Assembly (NCBI RefSeq): GCF_900143075.1
Contig: NZ_FRCY01000001.1
Coordinates: 1 to 64,000 of the forward strand
Direction: 5' to 3'
DNA length: 64,000 nt
Origin: Cyclobacterium lianum
Lineage (GTDB): Bacteria > Bacteroidota > Bacteroidia > Cytophagales > Cyclobacteriaceae
Shown piece by piece: positions 16,629 through 25,921 of this stretch; position 1 is the first letter of the stretch, and each line of letters starts with the position of its first letter. The notes below the pieces were generated by a model. It was not told where the DNA came from, ran no database searches, and worked only from the letters and a program-made list of their open reading frames with translations. The position numbers and the translations under genes were made by a program.

Positions 16629-17819
16629 TCAACCGGTCTCTTTCGGGGCTTCCGCCGCTTTGGGCCTGGCGGTGAGCATGCCCACCATCATGGCCACAGA
16701 GGTAAGGATAATTACCTGTATGATCAGGGAATCGTTCACAATATCGATCGCCAAAGAAGCGGGAATGCTGAGGTAGAGCAATATGGTCACCAGGCCACGC
16801 GGAGCAATAAACAATAGCGGGAGGATTTTTACTTTAAAGACCTGCAGGATCAATACCCTCAGTAGAAAAATACCGCCGGTGATGGTTAGCGACCAGATCA
16901 GCGTTTCGGTATTGATCAATTCGCGGGTATTGATCAGGAAGCCGAAAACCAGGAAAAACAGGGTGCGTATCAAAAAAGTGAGTTCCATGGTCAGCTCCTT
17001 GAATTTTCTAATCTCCTTCTTGAAACTTTTGGTATGCAATTTTTTGACAAACAACTGCTGCTTGAGTTGGTTGAGGTTGCCGATAAATAAGCCGAATAGC
17101 AGAATAAATATCAATGCCGGCAGGTGATACATTTCCGAGACTGCAAAAATGAGCACAATGACCAATATGATCGGCGCAAATTTAACGGGATGCTTGATCC
17201 TGCTGATCAGAAAGGCCAGGATAATGCTGGCCACGAACGTAATGATGAGTATCAATACAATTTCTCCGAAAAAATAGCCCACCGAGGCCACACCTATCCT
17301 TTCATTTTCCAGGAGAAAATTGAAAAAGATTACACCAAAAATATCTGAAAGGCTACTTTCATAGGTGACAAATTCCTTGTTTTTCGCACTCAGGTTGTTT
17401 ACCGAGGGGATGGCAATGGCACTGCTGATCACAGCGAAGGGAATGGCATTGAGCAGAGCGGTTTTGAAGGTGACATCTGCAAACTGACGGAAAACGAAAG
17501 CCATACCAAAGCTGAAAACCAATACCGGTATGATGGCGATCAAAATGGCCCGGCCCACAAAAGAGAACTTGGATTGGTCAAAATCGAGTTCCAGGGAGCC
17601 CTCCAATACGATGAGCACCAGCCCGATGGTGCCCAGAAAGGGGAGTACCGTACTGAGGTCCGGAATGCCCAGCCAGAAGATCTCCGCCAACTGCTTTACT
17701 GCCCATCCCAGGGCAAAAAGCAAGATCACAGGGGGTATTTTGGTCCTGGCCGAAGTAATATCGAAAAAATAGGCCGAGAGCATCAATATACACAAAGCAA
17801 TGATTATCGGTAAAGTCAT
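16629..17819 (-). CDS. CPA-family Na+/H+ antiporter
   Basis: This 396-residue polytopic membrane protein has about 11-12 hydrophobic segments. It carries 'LGTIGLVLIVLEGSLELDF' near residue 65, 'AIPFAVISSAIAIPSV' near 125 and 'RGLVTILLYLSIP' near 345, which match monovalent cation:proton antiporters of the CPA superfamily. It should exchange Na+ (or K+) for protons across the inner membrane. It ends soon after the last helix, with no cytoplasmic regulatory domain. It converges with the aldolase-like gene and borders the accessory island at 17820. Confidence 0.85.
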   Translation of the reverse strand: MTLPIIIALCILMLSAYFFDITSARTKIPPVILLFALGWAVKQLAEIFWLGIPDLSTVLPFLGTIGLVLIVLEGSLELDFDQSKFSFVGRAILIAIIPVLVFSFGMAFVFRQFADVTFKTALLNAIPFAVISSAIAIPSVNNLSAKNKEFVTYESSLSDIFGVIFFNFLLENERIGVASVGYFFGEIVLILIITFVASIILAFLISRIKHPVKFAPIILVIVLIFAVSEMYHLPALIFILLFGLFIGNLNQLKQQLFVKKLHTKSFKKEIRKFKELTMELTFLIRTLFFLVFGFLINTRELINTETLIWSLTITGGIFLLRVLILQVFKVKILPLLFIAPRGLVTILLYLSIPASLAIDIVNDSLIIQVIILTSVAMMVGMLTARPKAAEAPKETG

Positions 17820-18135
17820 GCAGGGCTGGTTGGTTTTAGATTGAATAAATAATGCAAACCCTAAAAATCGCTAAGAAGTTTGGTAAAGCCTTAATTTACG
17901 ACAAATGATTCCAAATTAAAAGTTTCCCTTTTCTACTGTGGTTTGTGTTTAGGCAATAGAACCCTATAAAGTACATAAGGGCACCGAAGGGGTTGATTGT
18001 TAATAAATTTGCCCACAAAAAACTTAATTGGTTACAATAACGAGATTAATGTAAAAAATGGCCAATTTGAATCAATAGAAATTAGTGGTTTTTTCGGGAA
18101 AAATTTATATTGTGTTGGTCCAAAGCTTGCAATAG

Positions 18136-18330
18136 ATGAAAATAACCAGGCGATTCCTAAAGAATTTAGTTTACCAGGTTAATGGTGCTGCCATTGAGGT
18201 ACATAAAGCATTGGGTCCAGGACTTTTGGCAGGAAGCAACTTGACCTTTCACAGGCAGGCTTTCCATCCTCATTTCGATCTCTCCCAAAACGAAAAGGAC
18301 CGGCCAGCATTTGGCAAAAAAAAAGAATAA
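18136..18330 (+). pseudogene. GxxExxY gene 5' fragment
   Basis: Codons 12-31 read 'VYQVNGAAIEVHKALGPGLL', the strongly conserved N-terminus of GxxExxY (PDDEXK_3-like) proteins. The homology stops exactly before the GxxExxY motif is completed, and the frame runs on for 33 unrelated residues ending at 18330. The nuclease-like D...ExK part is missing. The remaining sequence of 17820-18448 is A+T rich and holds no other recognisable gene. An intact relative lies at 25922-26293 at the opposite edge of the island. Confidence 0.7.
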
Positions 18331-18448
18331 AGGTTTTGACAGTTTCTAACAGAAACATTTCCTAACTTACTGAATCCCAATTCACATGCGCTAATTTGGT
18401 TTTTACGATCAAAACCCCTGTTTCCTGATCCATTAAATTTAAACGGCT

Positions 18449-19792
18449 ATGAATAAAATAATCTCAGGAATGCTTGCCCTTGTTTTCGTTGCCGTTTCGG
18501 TACAGGCGCAACATGCAGATGCGAAAGCCGCTGCGAGAGCCATGACCGCTTACAATCTCGATCCCCATGCTTCAAAAGAAAGGCTTAAGGAAGCCCTAGC
18601 CGCCATCTTGCCGGACCCTGTTGGCGAAGATGTGGGCGATCCGAAATTTTACATCCTGAAAGGGGAAATATTGAACACATTGGCTAGCCAGATCGTCGTT
18701 GTGAAAGAGACCGGCCTGGGTTCTTTAGATGAACTTCCGCAGGTAGAAGGTGTAGCGGTCAAGGCTTTTAACGCGCATGCAACTGCTGTAGAAAAACATG
18801 CACAGGCTATCAATTCGCCGGGGTATCTTCTTCGGGATGTGCTGAAAGGTATCCAGGAATCACAAGGGCACCTGTACAACTTTGGGATCTACGCCTTCGA
18901 AACCCGGGACTACGGATCGGCTTATCTCAACTTCTCCTCGGGTCTGGCCGCCCATGAAATCCTGAAGAAAGAAGGCCAGGAGAGCGTTTTGGATGATGCC
19001 ATCGCCATGATGGACCAGAAATACACTACGGCCCTGGCGGCCCTGAACAACAACATGACAGAAGCGGCCAGGCCGCTCTTTGAAGAGCTCTACCAGGCGA
19101 ATTACGATCAGGCGGCTATCTATGAATCCCTGTACACCATCCATGCCAGCGGCGAAGACGCCGACCTGCAAACTGCCTACCAGTACCTGAAGACCGGTAG
19201 GGAAAAATATCCCGGGGAAGTATCCCTGCTGTTTGCCGAGATCAACCATTTCCTGAAACTCAACCGACCCGATGAACTCATTGATAAATTGAAAATGGCC
19301 ATCGAAAGCGAACCGGACAACCTGACACTCTATATCACACTGGGCGGGGTATACGATAACTTGTACCAGCGCGAATCCGCTGCCGGAAACAGCGACCTGG
19401 TCGGGAACTACTTCGACCAGGCCTTCAGTTATTACCATCAGGCCCTGGAAAAAGATCCGACCAATTTCGACGCGCTGTATAGCAGCGGTACCCTGTACTA
19501 CAACCGCGCTGCTGGTCTGACGACGACGTTGAAAGAGCTGTCCCGGGACTTCAGCGCAGCGGGGATGGAGAAATACGAAAAGAGGGAAGCTGAAGTATTC
19601 GCTGCCTTTGGCAAGGCACTTCCCTATTTCCAGAGTGCGGAAAGGATCAACCCGAACAGCGTGGAGACGCTCATTGCTTTAAAGGAAATTTATGCCAGAA
19701 ATAACGAACCGGAAATTTCAAATGCCCTAAATGAGCGCCTGGAGAACCTGCAGCAGGGCGGCATCAATGAAACCGCTTTTTTCAACGAATAG
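18449..19792 (+). CDS. Secreted tetratricopeptide repeat protein
   Basis: This 447-residue protein has a signal peptide ending near 'SVQAQ' and then helical repeats through most of its length. Tetratricopeptide units are clearest at about residues 215-410 ('AAIYESLYTIHASG', 'TLYITLGGVYDNLYQRESA', 'FDALYSSGTLYYNRA'). Such periplasmic TPR proteins usually act as protein-binding scaffolds, and no enzyme domain is seen. It stands alone on the plus strand with no nearby operon partner and is the only secreted gene in the island. Confidence 0.8.
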   Translation: MNKIISGMLALVFVAVSVQAQHADAKAAARAMTAYNLDPHASKERLKEALAAILPDPVGEDVGDPKFYILKGEILNTLASQIVVVKETGLGSLDELPQVEGVAVKAFNAHATAVEKHAQAINSPGYLLRDVLKGIQESQGHLYNFGIYAFETRDYGSAYLNFSSGLAAHEILKKEGQESVLDDAIAMMDQKYTTALAALNNNMTEAARPLFEELYQANYDQAAIYESLYTIHASGEDADLQTAYQYLKTGREKYPGEVSLLFAEINHFLKLNRPDELIDKLKMAIESEPDNLTLYITLGGVYDNLYQRESAAGNSDLVGNYFDQAFSYYHQALEKDPTNFDALYSSGTLYYNRAAGLTTTLKELSRDFSAAGMEKYEKREAEVFAAFGKALPYFQSAERINPNSVETLIALKEIYARNNEPEISNALNERLENLQQGGINETAFFNE

Positions 19793-19835
19793 ACAGCAAG
19801 CCAATAGTTCATCTGCTTATCGCCCTTTAAAAAAT

Positions 19836-19969
19836 ATACGAATGCTTACCTGATTTTGTGCCGCATCAATTCCGTCAGGCTGCAGGGAAATGGCAGGGCC
19901 GAAGCCCGTTCTTGCCTTATATCCCGACAGACCCATCAATTCCCAGACAGCGCCTTGAAATTCCGGATC
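19836..19969 (-). pseudogene. Decayed copy of the McrC-like gene's 3' end
   Basis: These 134 bases are a diverged copy of 21675-21808, which encodes the last ~40 codons of the DUF2357/McrC-like gene. The end of the frame is still recognisable: 'CSLTELMRHKIR' and a stop, against 'CSLAELMRHKIR' in the intact gene. Further upstream, 'DPEFQG' is conserved but in another frame, with a stop in between. The copy carries no start and cannot be functional. The pair of copies brackets the HTH/nucleotidyltransferase module. Confidence 0.75.
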
Positions 19970-20086
19970 TATTGCGGGCGGGTAATTTATTTGTTATAAC
20001 TTGTTTGTCCTTTCTGAACACCACTAGCATTTTGATTCTCCTCACTTAGCTGGTGGATGATGTAATGTTCTACGCTATTGAGTTCG

Positions 20087-20779
20087 TTAAAGCTCACGTG
20101 CCAGTTTGTTAAATTTCTGTTTTATTTCCTGATACTGCTCATCGGCATTTTCAAAGAATAAATGACCCGGAATAGCACCCATTGCTATCGGATCATTCAT
20201 CAACCGTTGTACAGATTCTCTTACATATAGACCAGCATCGTCAGTTGCGATTACTATTTGATCTACGATTTCAGATGTGTGATTAAACAGGTACACGATA
20301 TCCTCCAAATCCTTACTGGCATAAACGTCCTTGATGCCCCTATGAAAAAACGCATCGAACTTTGTTGCAAGGAAGTAAGGCAAAGGCAATACCTTAATTT
20401 TGGTTTCATCTATTAAAACGGGTATAGCCTGATCGAATCCTTTCGAAAACCATTGATTGCCTGGAGCCCAGCCAATTCCCTGTGTTGACATCACATCTAC
20501 CGGCAAGTCATCGTATTTGAATCGACAGGTTACCGGGGAGTCTGCGGCTTCTTTAAACCCTTTCTGATTGAGTAAAATGCGAATACGCTCCAACTCCCAC
20601 GCCGTGGTAATTTGAAATGTAACGTCAATATCCTTAGTCGGACGAATGTCTTCCGCATAGGGATCATCTATGTAAAGACTGACCATGGCGCCACCTACAA
20701 ACACCACTTCCTCGCACAAGTCATCCAGCGCCTTGGCCACTTTCAAGGTAGCCAGTCGATTGATCAACGTGTTTTTCAC
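20087..20779 (-). CDS. AbiEii-like nucleotidyltransferase (toxin candidate)
   Basis: This 230-residue protein has the nucleotidyltransferase fold: 'VFVGGAMVSLY' near residue 27 gives the GG motif, and 'RPTKDIDVTF' near residue 46 gives the metal-binding DxD. This arrangement is typical of AbiEii/AbiGii-type toxins and related minimal nucleotidyltransferases, which transfer nucleotides to tRNA or proteins. Its ATG overlaps the stop of the upstream HTH gene by four bases (20776-20779), so the two are translationally coupled. The order, regulator then nucleotidyltransferase, matches AbiE-like toxin-antitoxin loci. Toxin function is inferred from fold and context only. Confidence 0.75.
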   Translation of the reverse strand: MKNTLINRLATLKVAKALDDLCEEVVFVGGAMVSLYIDDPYAEDIRPTKDIDVTFQITTAWELERIRILLNQKGFKEAADSPVTCRFKYDDLPVDVMSTQGIGWAPGNQWFSKGFDQAIPVLIDETKIKVLPLPYFLATKFDAFFHRGIKDVYASKDLEDIVYLFNHTSEIVDQIVIATDDAGLYVRESVQRLMNDPIAMGAIPGHLFFENADEQYQEIKQKFNKLAREL

Positions 20780-21294
20780 AATAACCTGCTTTTAATCATA
20801 TCCATGGCCAGGTTACGCTCACGCGCACGGCCAACTCTTACAGCATCTACAAGTGCCAATAGTTCATACAGCGAAGCATCTGACTGGATAACCTGCACGA
20901 CAGATGGGTATAACGGTAAAATAGAATGTCCTCGTGCTGTGCCCTTTGCCGATGGCCACACGTATTTCTCCTCACTTACAATTTCCTCGGATAATGGCAA
21001 AGCACTGTGTGCAGTTGGAAAGCCGCGTTGAACCATGCCGGGCTGCTGTGGAAATACATAGGGTAGGCCATATTGAATGAAATCAATTAATGCCTGGCGT
21101 TGTACCATCCGCCCCTTGTCAAAAACCAACCGAGCATACGAGGAGCGAGCGATGGATTCACTAATCTCCGACTGACTCAAATGAAGATCTCGTGACAAGG
21201 AAGTCTGGGTCCAGGAAGTATCCTGCTCAAGAATGAGCTTCAAAATGACCACTACATCCTGCGGTCGCATGACCGAAATTCTCATTTTATTCAT
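20776..21294 (-). CDS. HTH protein partnered with the nucleotidyltransferase (antitoxin candidate)
   Basis: This 172-residue protein has a winged or simple helix-turn-helix near its N-terminus: 'WTQTSLSRDLHLSQSEISESIARS' at about residues 28-51. The rest is not similar to a family I can name. The gene overlaps the nucleotidyltransferase by ATGA. Upstream, 21304-21387 contains palindromes sharing TATCG/CGATA half-sites, a strong hint of autoregulation. In AbiE-type loci the upstream gene is a DNA-binding antitoxin; this one is the natural counterpart but belongs to a different sequence group. Confidence 0.7.
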   Translation of the reverse strand: MNKMRISVMRPQDVVVILKLILEQDTSWTQTSLSRDLHLSQSEISESIARSSYARLVFDKGRMVQRQALIDFIQYGLPYVFPQQPGMVQRGFPTAHSALPLSEEIVSEEKYVWPSAKGTARGHSILPLYPSVVQVIQSDASLYELLALVDAVRVGRARERNLAMDMIKSRLL

Positions 21295-21303
21295 TATTAT
21301 TAT

Positions 21304-21387
21304 GTATCGCGATACGCAATAATAAGGTATTTATAAATGATTTACAAGTATTTACAACTAAATATCGCTTATCTCGATATACGATAT
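21304..21387 (-). promoter_or_regulatory. Operators of the HTH/nucleotidyltransferase pair
   Basis: GTATCGCGATAC at 21304-21315 is a perfect 12-bp palindrome 10 bp before the HTH start. A second dyad, ATATCG (21362-21367) and CGATAT (21375-21380), is followed by another CGATAT at 21382-21387. The shared half-site and spacing of about 60 bp suggest cooperative repressor binding over the promoter. The rest of 21295-21684 shows nothing else clear. Confidence 0.65.
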
Positions 21388-21684
21388 TTTGATCCTTCCA
21401 CATAAGCGTATAGGTCTTCTCAAATTTTTCTCCGTGTAAACCTGTGTTATCTATACATCACCTTCAATGACTGTGATAGCGTCAAAAAAGGAAAACCACA
21501 TAAACGGTATAAGGGCCTGGATGGGGCTACGATAAAGGTATGGTTGCTAAAATACCTTATCGGGTTTAAACACGTTATTCCATATTCGAAAACTGATTAT
21601 TCACGATAATCAAACCGGGATAGATTTGATTTCAGCACCGATTTGCCAGGGCTATTTTTTGCCTTTATAAAGAAATACGAATGC

Positions 21685-23973
21685 TTACCTGATTTTGTGC
21701 CGCATCAATTCCGCCAGGCTGCAGGAAAACGGAAAAGCTGAGGCCCTTCCGGGGGAATAGTTTGCTAGCTTTTTGAAATCCCAGCTTACCCCTTGAAATT
21801 CCGGATCGCTTACCCGCTCCAAACGTATGAGCAGGTAATGATCCTGAGAAGGATCCGGATAACCTGTTTTGATCATGTCTTCTTTCGAAAACACCTTGGG
21901 GCCTTTGCTGACAATCCGCCATAAGTCTCCAGATTGCTTGTCTCCCGCAGTGTGTAACAATAAATACCTGGATCCCACGGTTTCTCTATCCAAAATAAGC
22001 GAACCCGAACCTGATCCCATTCTAAAATTGTAAAGTTTATTTATTGCAATCCAGGTATATTGTTCCTTTGAATGGTAATAACCAACTAAAACAAAGGTTT
22101 CATCCGGAATCAGGCTTCTATTGGAATGGTAGGCTTCTGGTAGTGCTTCCCTTATTTCACTATCTGATTCAGGAGGATCTTTGTGAATGTCAAAAGTTCT
22201 GAAAGCGGTTTTTTCTCTTTGGGAAGCTCTATTTATAAAATGATCCATGATTTCCAGAATAAAGGCCTTTAGCTCTCCAATTCCGCTATCAGTCTTCATT
22301 GGTCTTACCGGAAAGGCACCAAGGCCGGGAATAATTTCATGAAAGCCTCTTTTCGTTAAAGGTTTGTCTCCCGGATACAACACATAAGCTCCAGCCGTCC
22401 TCCGAATGGCGTCTTTGTAAGCATGCATCTTCAGCAGATCGGCATTTTTGTAAACCCCTTTCCTGTTTTCATTTTTTTCCTGGTCCAGCTTCCCTTCGGT
22501 ATCCGGGTTCAGGTAATCCCACAGGTTCGCAACTTTATACTTTGCATCAAAATGAACGTGAACGATCAATTCCTGCCTTTCCGCCTCCGCTTCCGATATT
22601 CCAACAGGCCAGAACGATAGCGTGTAATCCGGTCTCAAAGCGGTAGTCCAACTTCCTGCATCAGGATAATTCCTTTTCCCAGAGAATGAACGGTTATAGG
22701 TATACCGGATATTTATTTTTCTACTTCCCGAATCATAAATTCCTTGAAGGAGAGTTGATGTCCCTTGCTTGATCCGCAGACTCAAGCCATCGTCTGTCGG
22801 TTCAATCAAGTCAGAAATATCCTTCGGTTCAATGGAAACGATATCCTCGAGCAATTCCAGTAATTTGAAAAACAGCCAGTATTCGTACAGAGTAGCGATG
22901 TCTTTTTTCCCAGCTCCGTAAACATCCTCGCCACCTTTCCAGATCAACTTTGCTGCAAGGTCAAAAAGGAGCCAAACGCGCAACACTTCACGATATCCTT
23001 CCTTTCGTTGAAGCACAGGGCTATTCAACTTCAGCGTATTAGGACTTGAGATATCTCTAAATACGGTATGGTGCAATTGACCCTCTAGCTCCTGAATAAG
23101 TAAGTAAGACTCCTGATATAGTTTTTTGTGGTTTTTTGCCTTGGCTATGGAATTAATATCTGTACAGAATTTCAGAAAGGTTTCGAGTGCATATTTGATA
23201 AACCTATTTTCAGGGGTATCTACAGAATCTGTTTTTCGAACAGTGGTAATTCGCTCTGGTAAAGTTTTAATCCCAAACCCTTTTAAATAATGATTTTCGG
23301 GCAATACAGTCCGATTTCCCGTGCTGAGTATTTGCCGAATATTTGAATTAGAAAATCTCCGAACATTTCGGATATCTCTTGTTTCCGAAATGTCCGCCCA
23401 TTTGGTAACAGGCATGCTGACTATTCTATGAACGGCCTCAGCAAATTCATCTGTTCCAATCACCGATTTGACAAATGCAAAACGCTGATAAAGGGTTTTG
23501 CTGTCCTGATTAAAATCAATTTCAAAGCGGTGAGATACAGGTGAATTGGCATGCAATAATAAATCGGTACATTTTTCGGTGATCATGGCCAGCATGTCCC
23601 GATAATCATCCCGATACCCTGATTTTACAGATTGTACTTCCAGGTAAATGTCAGCCATTTTTTCGCCGGTCTCATTCTGTATCAGCGGTAATTCGAGGGT
23701 CCCCACATAAATATTAGGAGCAATAGTGCCCAGGTTGGGCCTGCGCTTATGTGCCTGGACAATGTTATCGAACGGGTCTGCAAGCAGATAGTCTTCACTG
23801 TTAATCTGATAATCGTAAAAACAACCCTCCACCAACTGAATATTTGCTTCGTTATTTTCTGAGGCACTATCAGAGGCATCAAAAAGTGTTTTTGGCTGCC
23901 GGGCATCAATCCATAGACGCAATCCTTCACTTACAGAATCTAGGTTAATCTCTATGGAGTCCGAAGATATCAT
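21685..23973 (-). CDS. McrC-like DUF2357/PD-(D/E)xK restriction subunit
   Basis: This 762-residue protein has an N-terminal DUF2357 region (about residues 60-300) and a C-terminal nuclease domain. Around residue 470 the strand 'VHVHFDAKYKV' supplies the D/ExK core of PD-(D/E)xK nucleases, as in McrC. It follows the AAA gene by three bases, so they form one operon. McrB-type AAA proteins bind modified DNA and move along it, and the McrC-type partner cuts; together they form a type IV restriction system. Its final ~40 codons are duplicated in decayed form at 19836-19969. DUF2357 replaces the usual McrC N-terminal part, so the details of coupling may differ. Confidence 0.82.
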   Translation of the reverse strand: MISSDSIEINLDSVSEGLRLWIDARQPKTLFDASDSASENNEANIQLVEGCFYDYQINSEDYLLADPFDNIVQAHKRRPNLGTIAPNIYVGTLELPLIQNETGEKMADIYLEVQSVKSGYRDDYRDMLAMITEKCTDLLLHANSPVSHRFEIDFNQDSKTLYQRFAFVKSVIGTDEFAEAVHRIVSMPVTKWADISETRDIRNVRRFSNSNIRQILSTGNRTVLPENHYLKGFGIKTLPERITTVRKTDSVDTPENRFIKYALETFLKFCTDINSIAKAKNHKKLYQESYLLIQELEGQLHHTVFRDISSPNTLKLNSPVLQRKEGYREVLRVWLLFDLAAKLIWKGGEDVYGAGKKDIATLYEYWLFFKLLELLEDIVSIEPKDISDLIEPTDDGLSLRIKQGTSTLLQGIYDSGSRKINIRYTYNRSFSGKRNYPDAGSWTTALRPDYTLSFWPVGISEAEAERQELIVHVHFDAKYKVANLWDYLNPDTEGKLDQEKNENRKGVYKNADLLKMHAYKDAIRRTAGAYVLYPGDKPLTKRGFHEIIPGLGAFPVRPMKTDSGIGELKAFILEIMDHFINRASQREKTAFRTFDIHKDPPESDSEIREALPEAYHSNRSLIPDETFVLVGYYHSKEQYTWIAINKLYNFRMGSGSGSLILDRETVGSRYLLLHTAGDKQSGDLWRIVSKGPKVFSKEDMIKTGYPDPSQDHYLLIRLERVSDPEFQGVSWDFKKLANYSPGRASAFPFSCSLAELMRHKIR

Positions 23974-23976
23974 AGA

Positions 23977-25557
23977 TCAAGCCTCTGCAAAACTTGCAAA
24001 TCCATGGTCTAAGGCTCCTTTGTACATTCTAGAAATTTTTTCTAGCGACAAAGGATAAATTACCCTTGAGTCATTGTATTCAAAAACTTCGTTTTCAAAC
24101 ACTTCTTTCAAGACATTTGTACCATCTGAAAAACAAAATGTACCCAACGTTTCCAGTACAGGGCAGAGTTTTCTTCGTGAACCATGCAACTTGGGAAGTA
24201 ATTTTTGCATGATAGCAATATCTATTTTCTGGGCTTTTGTAAGGTTACTATCTAAAACGGAAAGGTGATGAACCAATCGCAAAATCTCTGTGGCACTCCT
24301 AAAGCCAAATTCCGCTCCTGTCTTTTTTAATTCCCCAAAAAATTGTATCAATGTCTCATTTATTTCATTATCTGATTCCAACGTTTTGCTTGATGCCATG
24401 CCTAAAAAACTTTTAGCCATTCCTGAACCCTTGCCGGTTAAGGCATTCATGTTAATGTTTTTAATATTGCCCAGGAAGTATTTCATTTCATCCTGCGTAA
24501 CCCGGAACTCAATGGTATTGGCTCTGTCTAGCACCTTTGGACTGAACATATTTGTGGTTTCGTCTATGTTGACTGTTCCGATAATAAATAAATTGGAAGG
24601 GACTTTTAGTTTTGCAGGAACACCGTTTTCTACTTTTGTTTGTCCGTATAATGGTATTTCTTCTTTTGATTCCATTGCGCTTAGGAAATCCGCAAAATAC
24701 CGTTCCACATGGCTCAGATTCATTTCATCCAAAATCAAAAAGTGAGGTAAATTCGGATGACTATTTGCCCGAATGATCAGATCAAGTACGCCACTGTCAG
24801 GCTTTACATATTCTTTGGGATTTAAGGCATTGGGGTACCCCAACAGGGGTTCACGATTGGTCCAGTCGGCACCCACTGGAATGAGGCAATATTGGTTTTC
24901 ATCTTGGCATATCCATTGCACAAATGCTTGTGCTAATTTGGTTTTTCCTGAACCAGAAAGGCCGGTGAGAATTACGAATGGCTTGGTGAGGAGGGAGGCC
25001 GTTAACCTAATTAGCAGTTCGTTCGAATACCTTAATTCTGAGGCATTCAAATCTTCAATCAATAGACTTAATTTAAATTCCTCTCGGTCTTTTTCTAAGT
25101 CTGTAAAAGCATTCAGAAAATCAACATATTCAGTTATTAAATTATTTAAATCATTATCTATTACATCCTTTGAAGGCAGGTTTTTTACATCATATGTTTT
25201 ATAAATATACGATTCTCCATATCGATCGGGATTTTGAGAATATTTTTCTTTAAAAAACCTCGTAATGGTTTGTCTATTTTTAGCTTTCCAATTTATCTCT
25301 GGTTTATTCGTTTCGCTTACTCCATAGGCTAAAATTAATAAATCGTAATCTTTGAAATATAAGTAAACAGGATATATTCCATTGCTAGTTGTATTCGGCT
25401 TTCGCAGAAAGGAAATCCAGGGTATTCTTGCAGTGTTCCCTTTTCCGAAGCTTACACTTACTTTTGTTCCGGAGTACTCCGATTCATAGTGTTTCGTTTT
25501 TAAGTTATCTGTCTTTGCTTGACTTAAAAATTTCAGTAATTGATCATAAAAGCTCAT
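23977..25557 (-). CDS. McrB-like AAA+ GTPase with DUF3578 DNA-modification sensor
   Basis: This 526-residue protein starts with a DUF3578/MrcB_N domain ('YPVYLYFKDYDLLILAYGVS', residues ~60-80). A McrB-family AAA+ domain follows: Walker A 'GLSGSGKT' near 198-206, Walker B 'HFLILDEMN' near 270 and the sensor-1 motif 'GTVNIDETT' near 323, where McrB usually has GTMNxxDRS. McrB is a GTPase that recognises methylated cytosine. Here the recognition domain differs, so the modified base may differ too. It is the first gene of the restriction operon. It is A+T richer than the flanking chromosome, which fits horizontal acquisition. Confidence 0.88.
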   Translation of the reverse strand: MSFYDQLLKFLSQAKTDNLKTKHYESEYSGTKVSVSFGKGNTARIPWISFLRKPNTTSNGIYPVYLYFKDYDLLILAYGVSETNKPEINWKAKNRQTITRFFKEKYSQNPDRYGESYIYKTYDVKNLPSKDVIDNDLNNLITEYVDFLNAFTDLEKDREEFKLSLLIEDLNASELRYSNELLIRLTASLLTKPFVILTGLSGSGKTKLAQAFVQWICQDENQYCLIPVGADWTNREPLLGYPNALNPKEYVKPDSGVLDLIIRANSHPNLPHFLILDEMNLSHVERYFADFLSAMESKEEIPLYGQTKVENGVPAKLKVPSNLFIIGTVNIDETTNMFSPKVLDRANTIEFRVTQDEMKYFLGNIKNINMNALTGKGSGMAKSFLGMASSKTLESDNEINETLIQFFGELKKTGAEFGFRSATEILRLVHHLSVLDSNLTKAQKIDIAIMQKLLPKLHGSRRKLCPVLETLGTFCFSDGTNVLKEVFENEVFEYNDSRVIYPLSLEKISRMYKGALDHGFASFAEA

Positions 25558-25755
25558 GAAACATAAGGATTAACTTTTCTCGTTTTTCTCTAAACCGTAT
25601 GCTACGATATTTTCAAAAAAACTACATAATGACGAAATTTCCCTAACAATATAGTGGCTTTTTTTGGAAGGGAAAAATGCATTTCCATGAAATTTGTCTT
25701 TCGGGTTTTAGTGGCCTTTATACGGATATAGGCCAACCAATCCCTGGTGCCACCG

Positions 25756-25864
25756 TTTTTTTCACCACAGATTCTCACGGATTTACACAGATTTTTTTTC
25801 GGCTTCTTAAATATTAACCTGCCTTTCACCTGGTTATCTGCGTTAATCTGTGCTATCTGTGGTG
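25756..25864. repeat. ~110-bp imperfect-palindrome repeat, copy 1
   Basis: The element starts with CACCACAGATT and ends with ATCTGTGGTG, inverted copies of each other. Three CACAGAT-like blocks lie in each arm around an A+T-rich centre. It sits between the McrB-like gene and the GxxExxY gene. The rest of 25558-25921 holds only this copy and a partial second one. Confidence 0.85.
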
Positions 25865-25869
25865 CCTCC

Positions 25870-25902
25870 ACTTTTTTTCACCACGGATTTACACACATTT
25901 TA
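25870..25902. repeat. Partial copy of the palindrome repeat
   Basis: CACCACGGATTTACACACATTTT repeats the left arm of the ~110-bp element, with mismatches, and then stops. The right arm is missing. It lies 20 bases beyond the stop of the GxxExxY gene, so the gene may have been inserted into or have displaced this copy. Confidence 0.7.
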
Positions 25903-25921
25903 GGTTATTAGGATCTGTCAT

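Noticed and set aside
25602-25871. An 89-codon minus-strand frame over the repeat region.
   Set aside because: It is mostly a translation of the palindrome repeat and flanking A+T-rich sequence and shows no protein signature.
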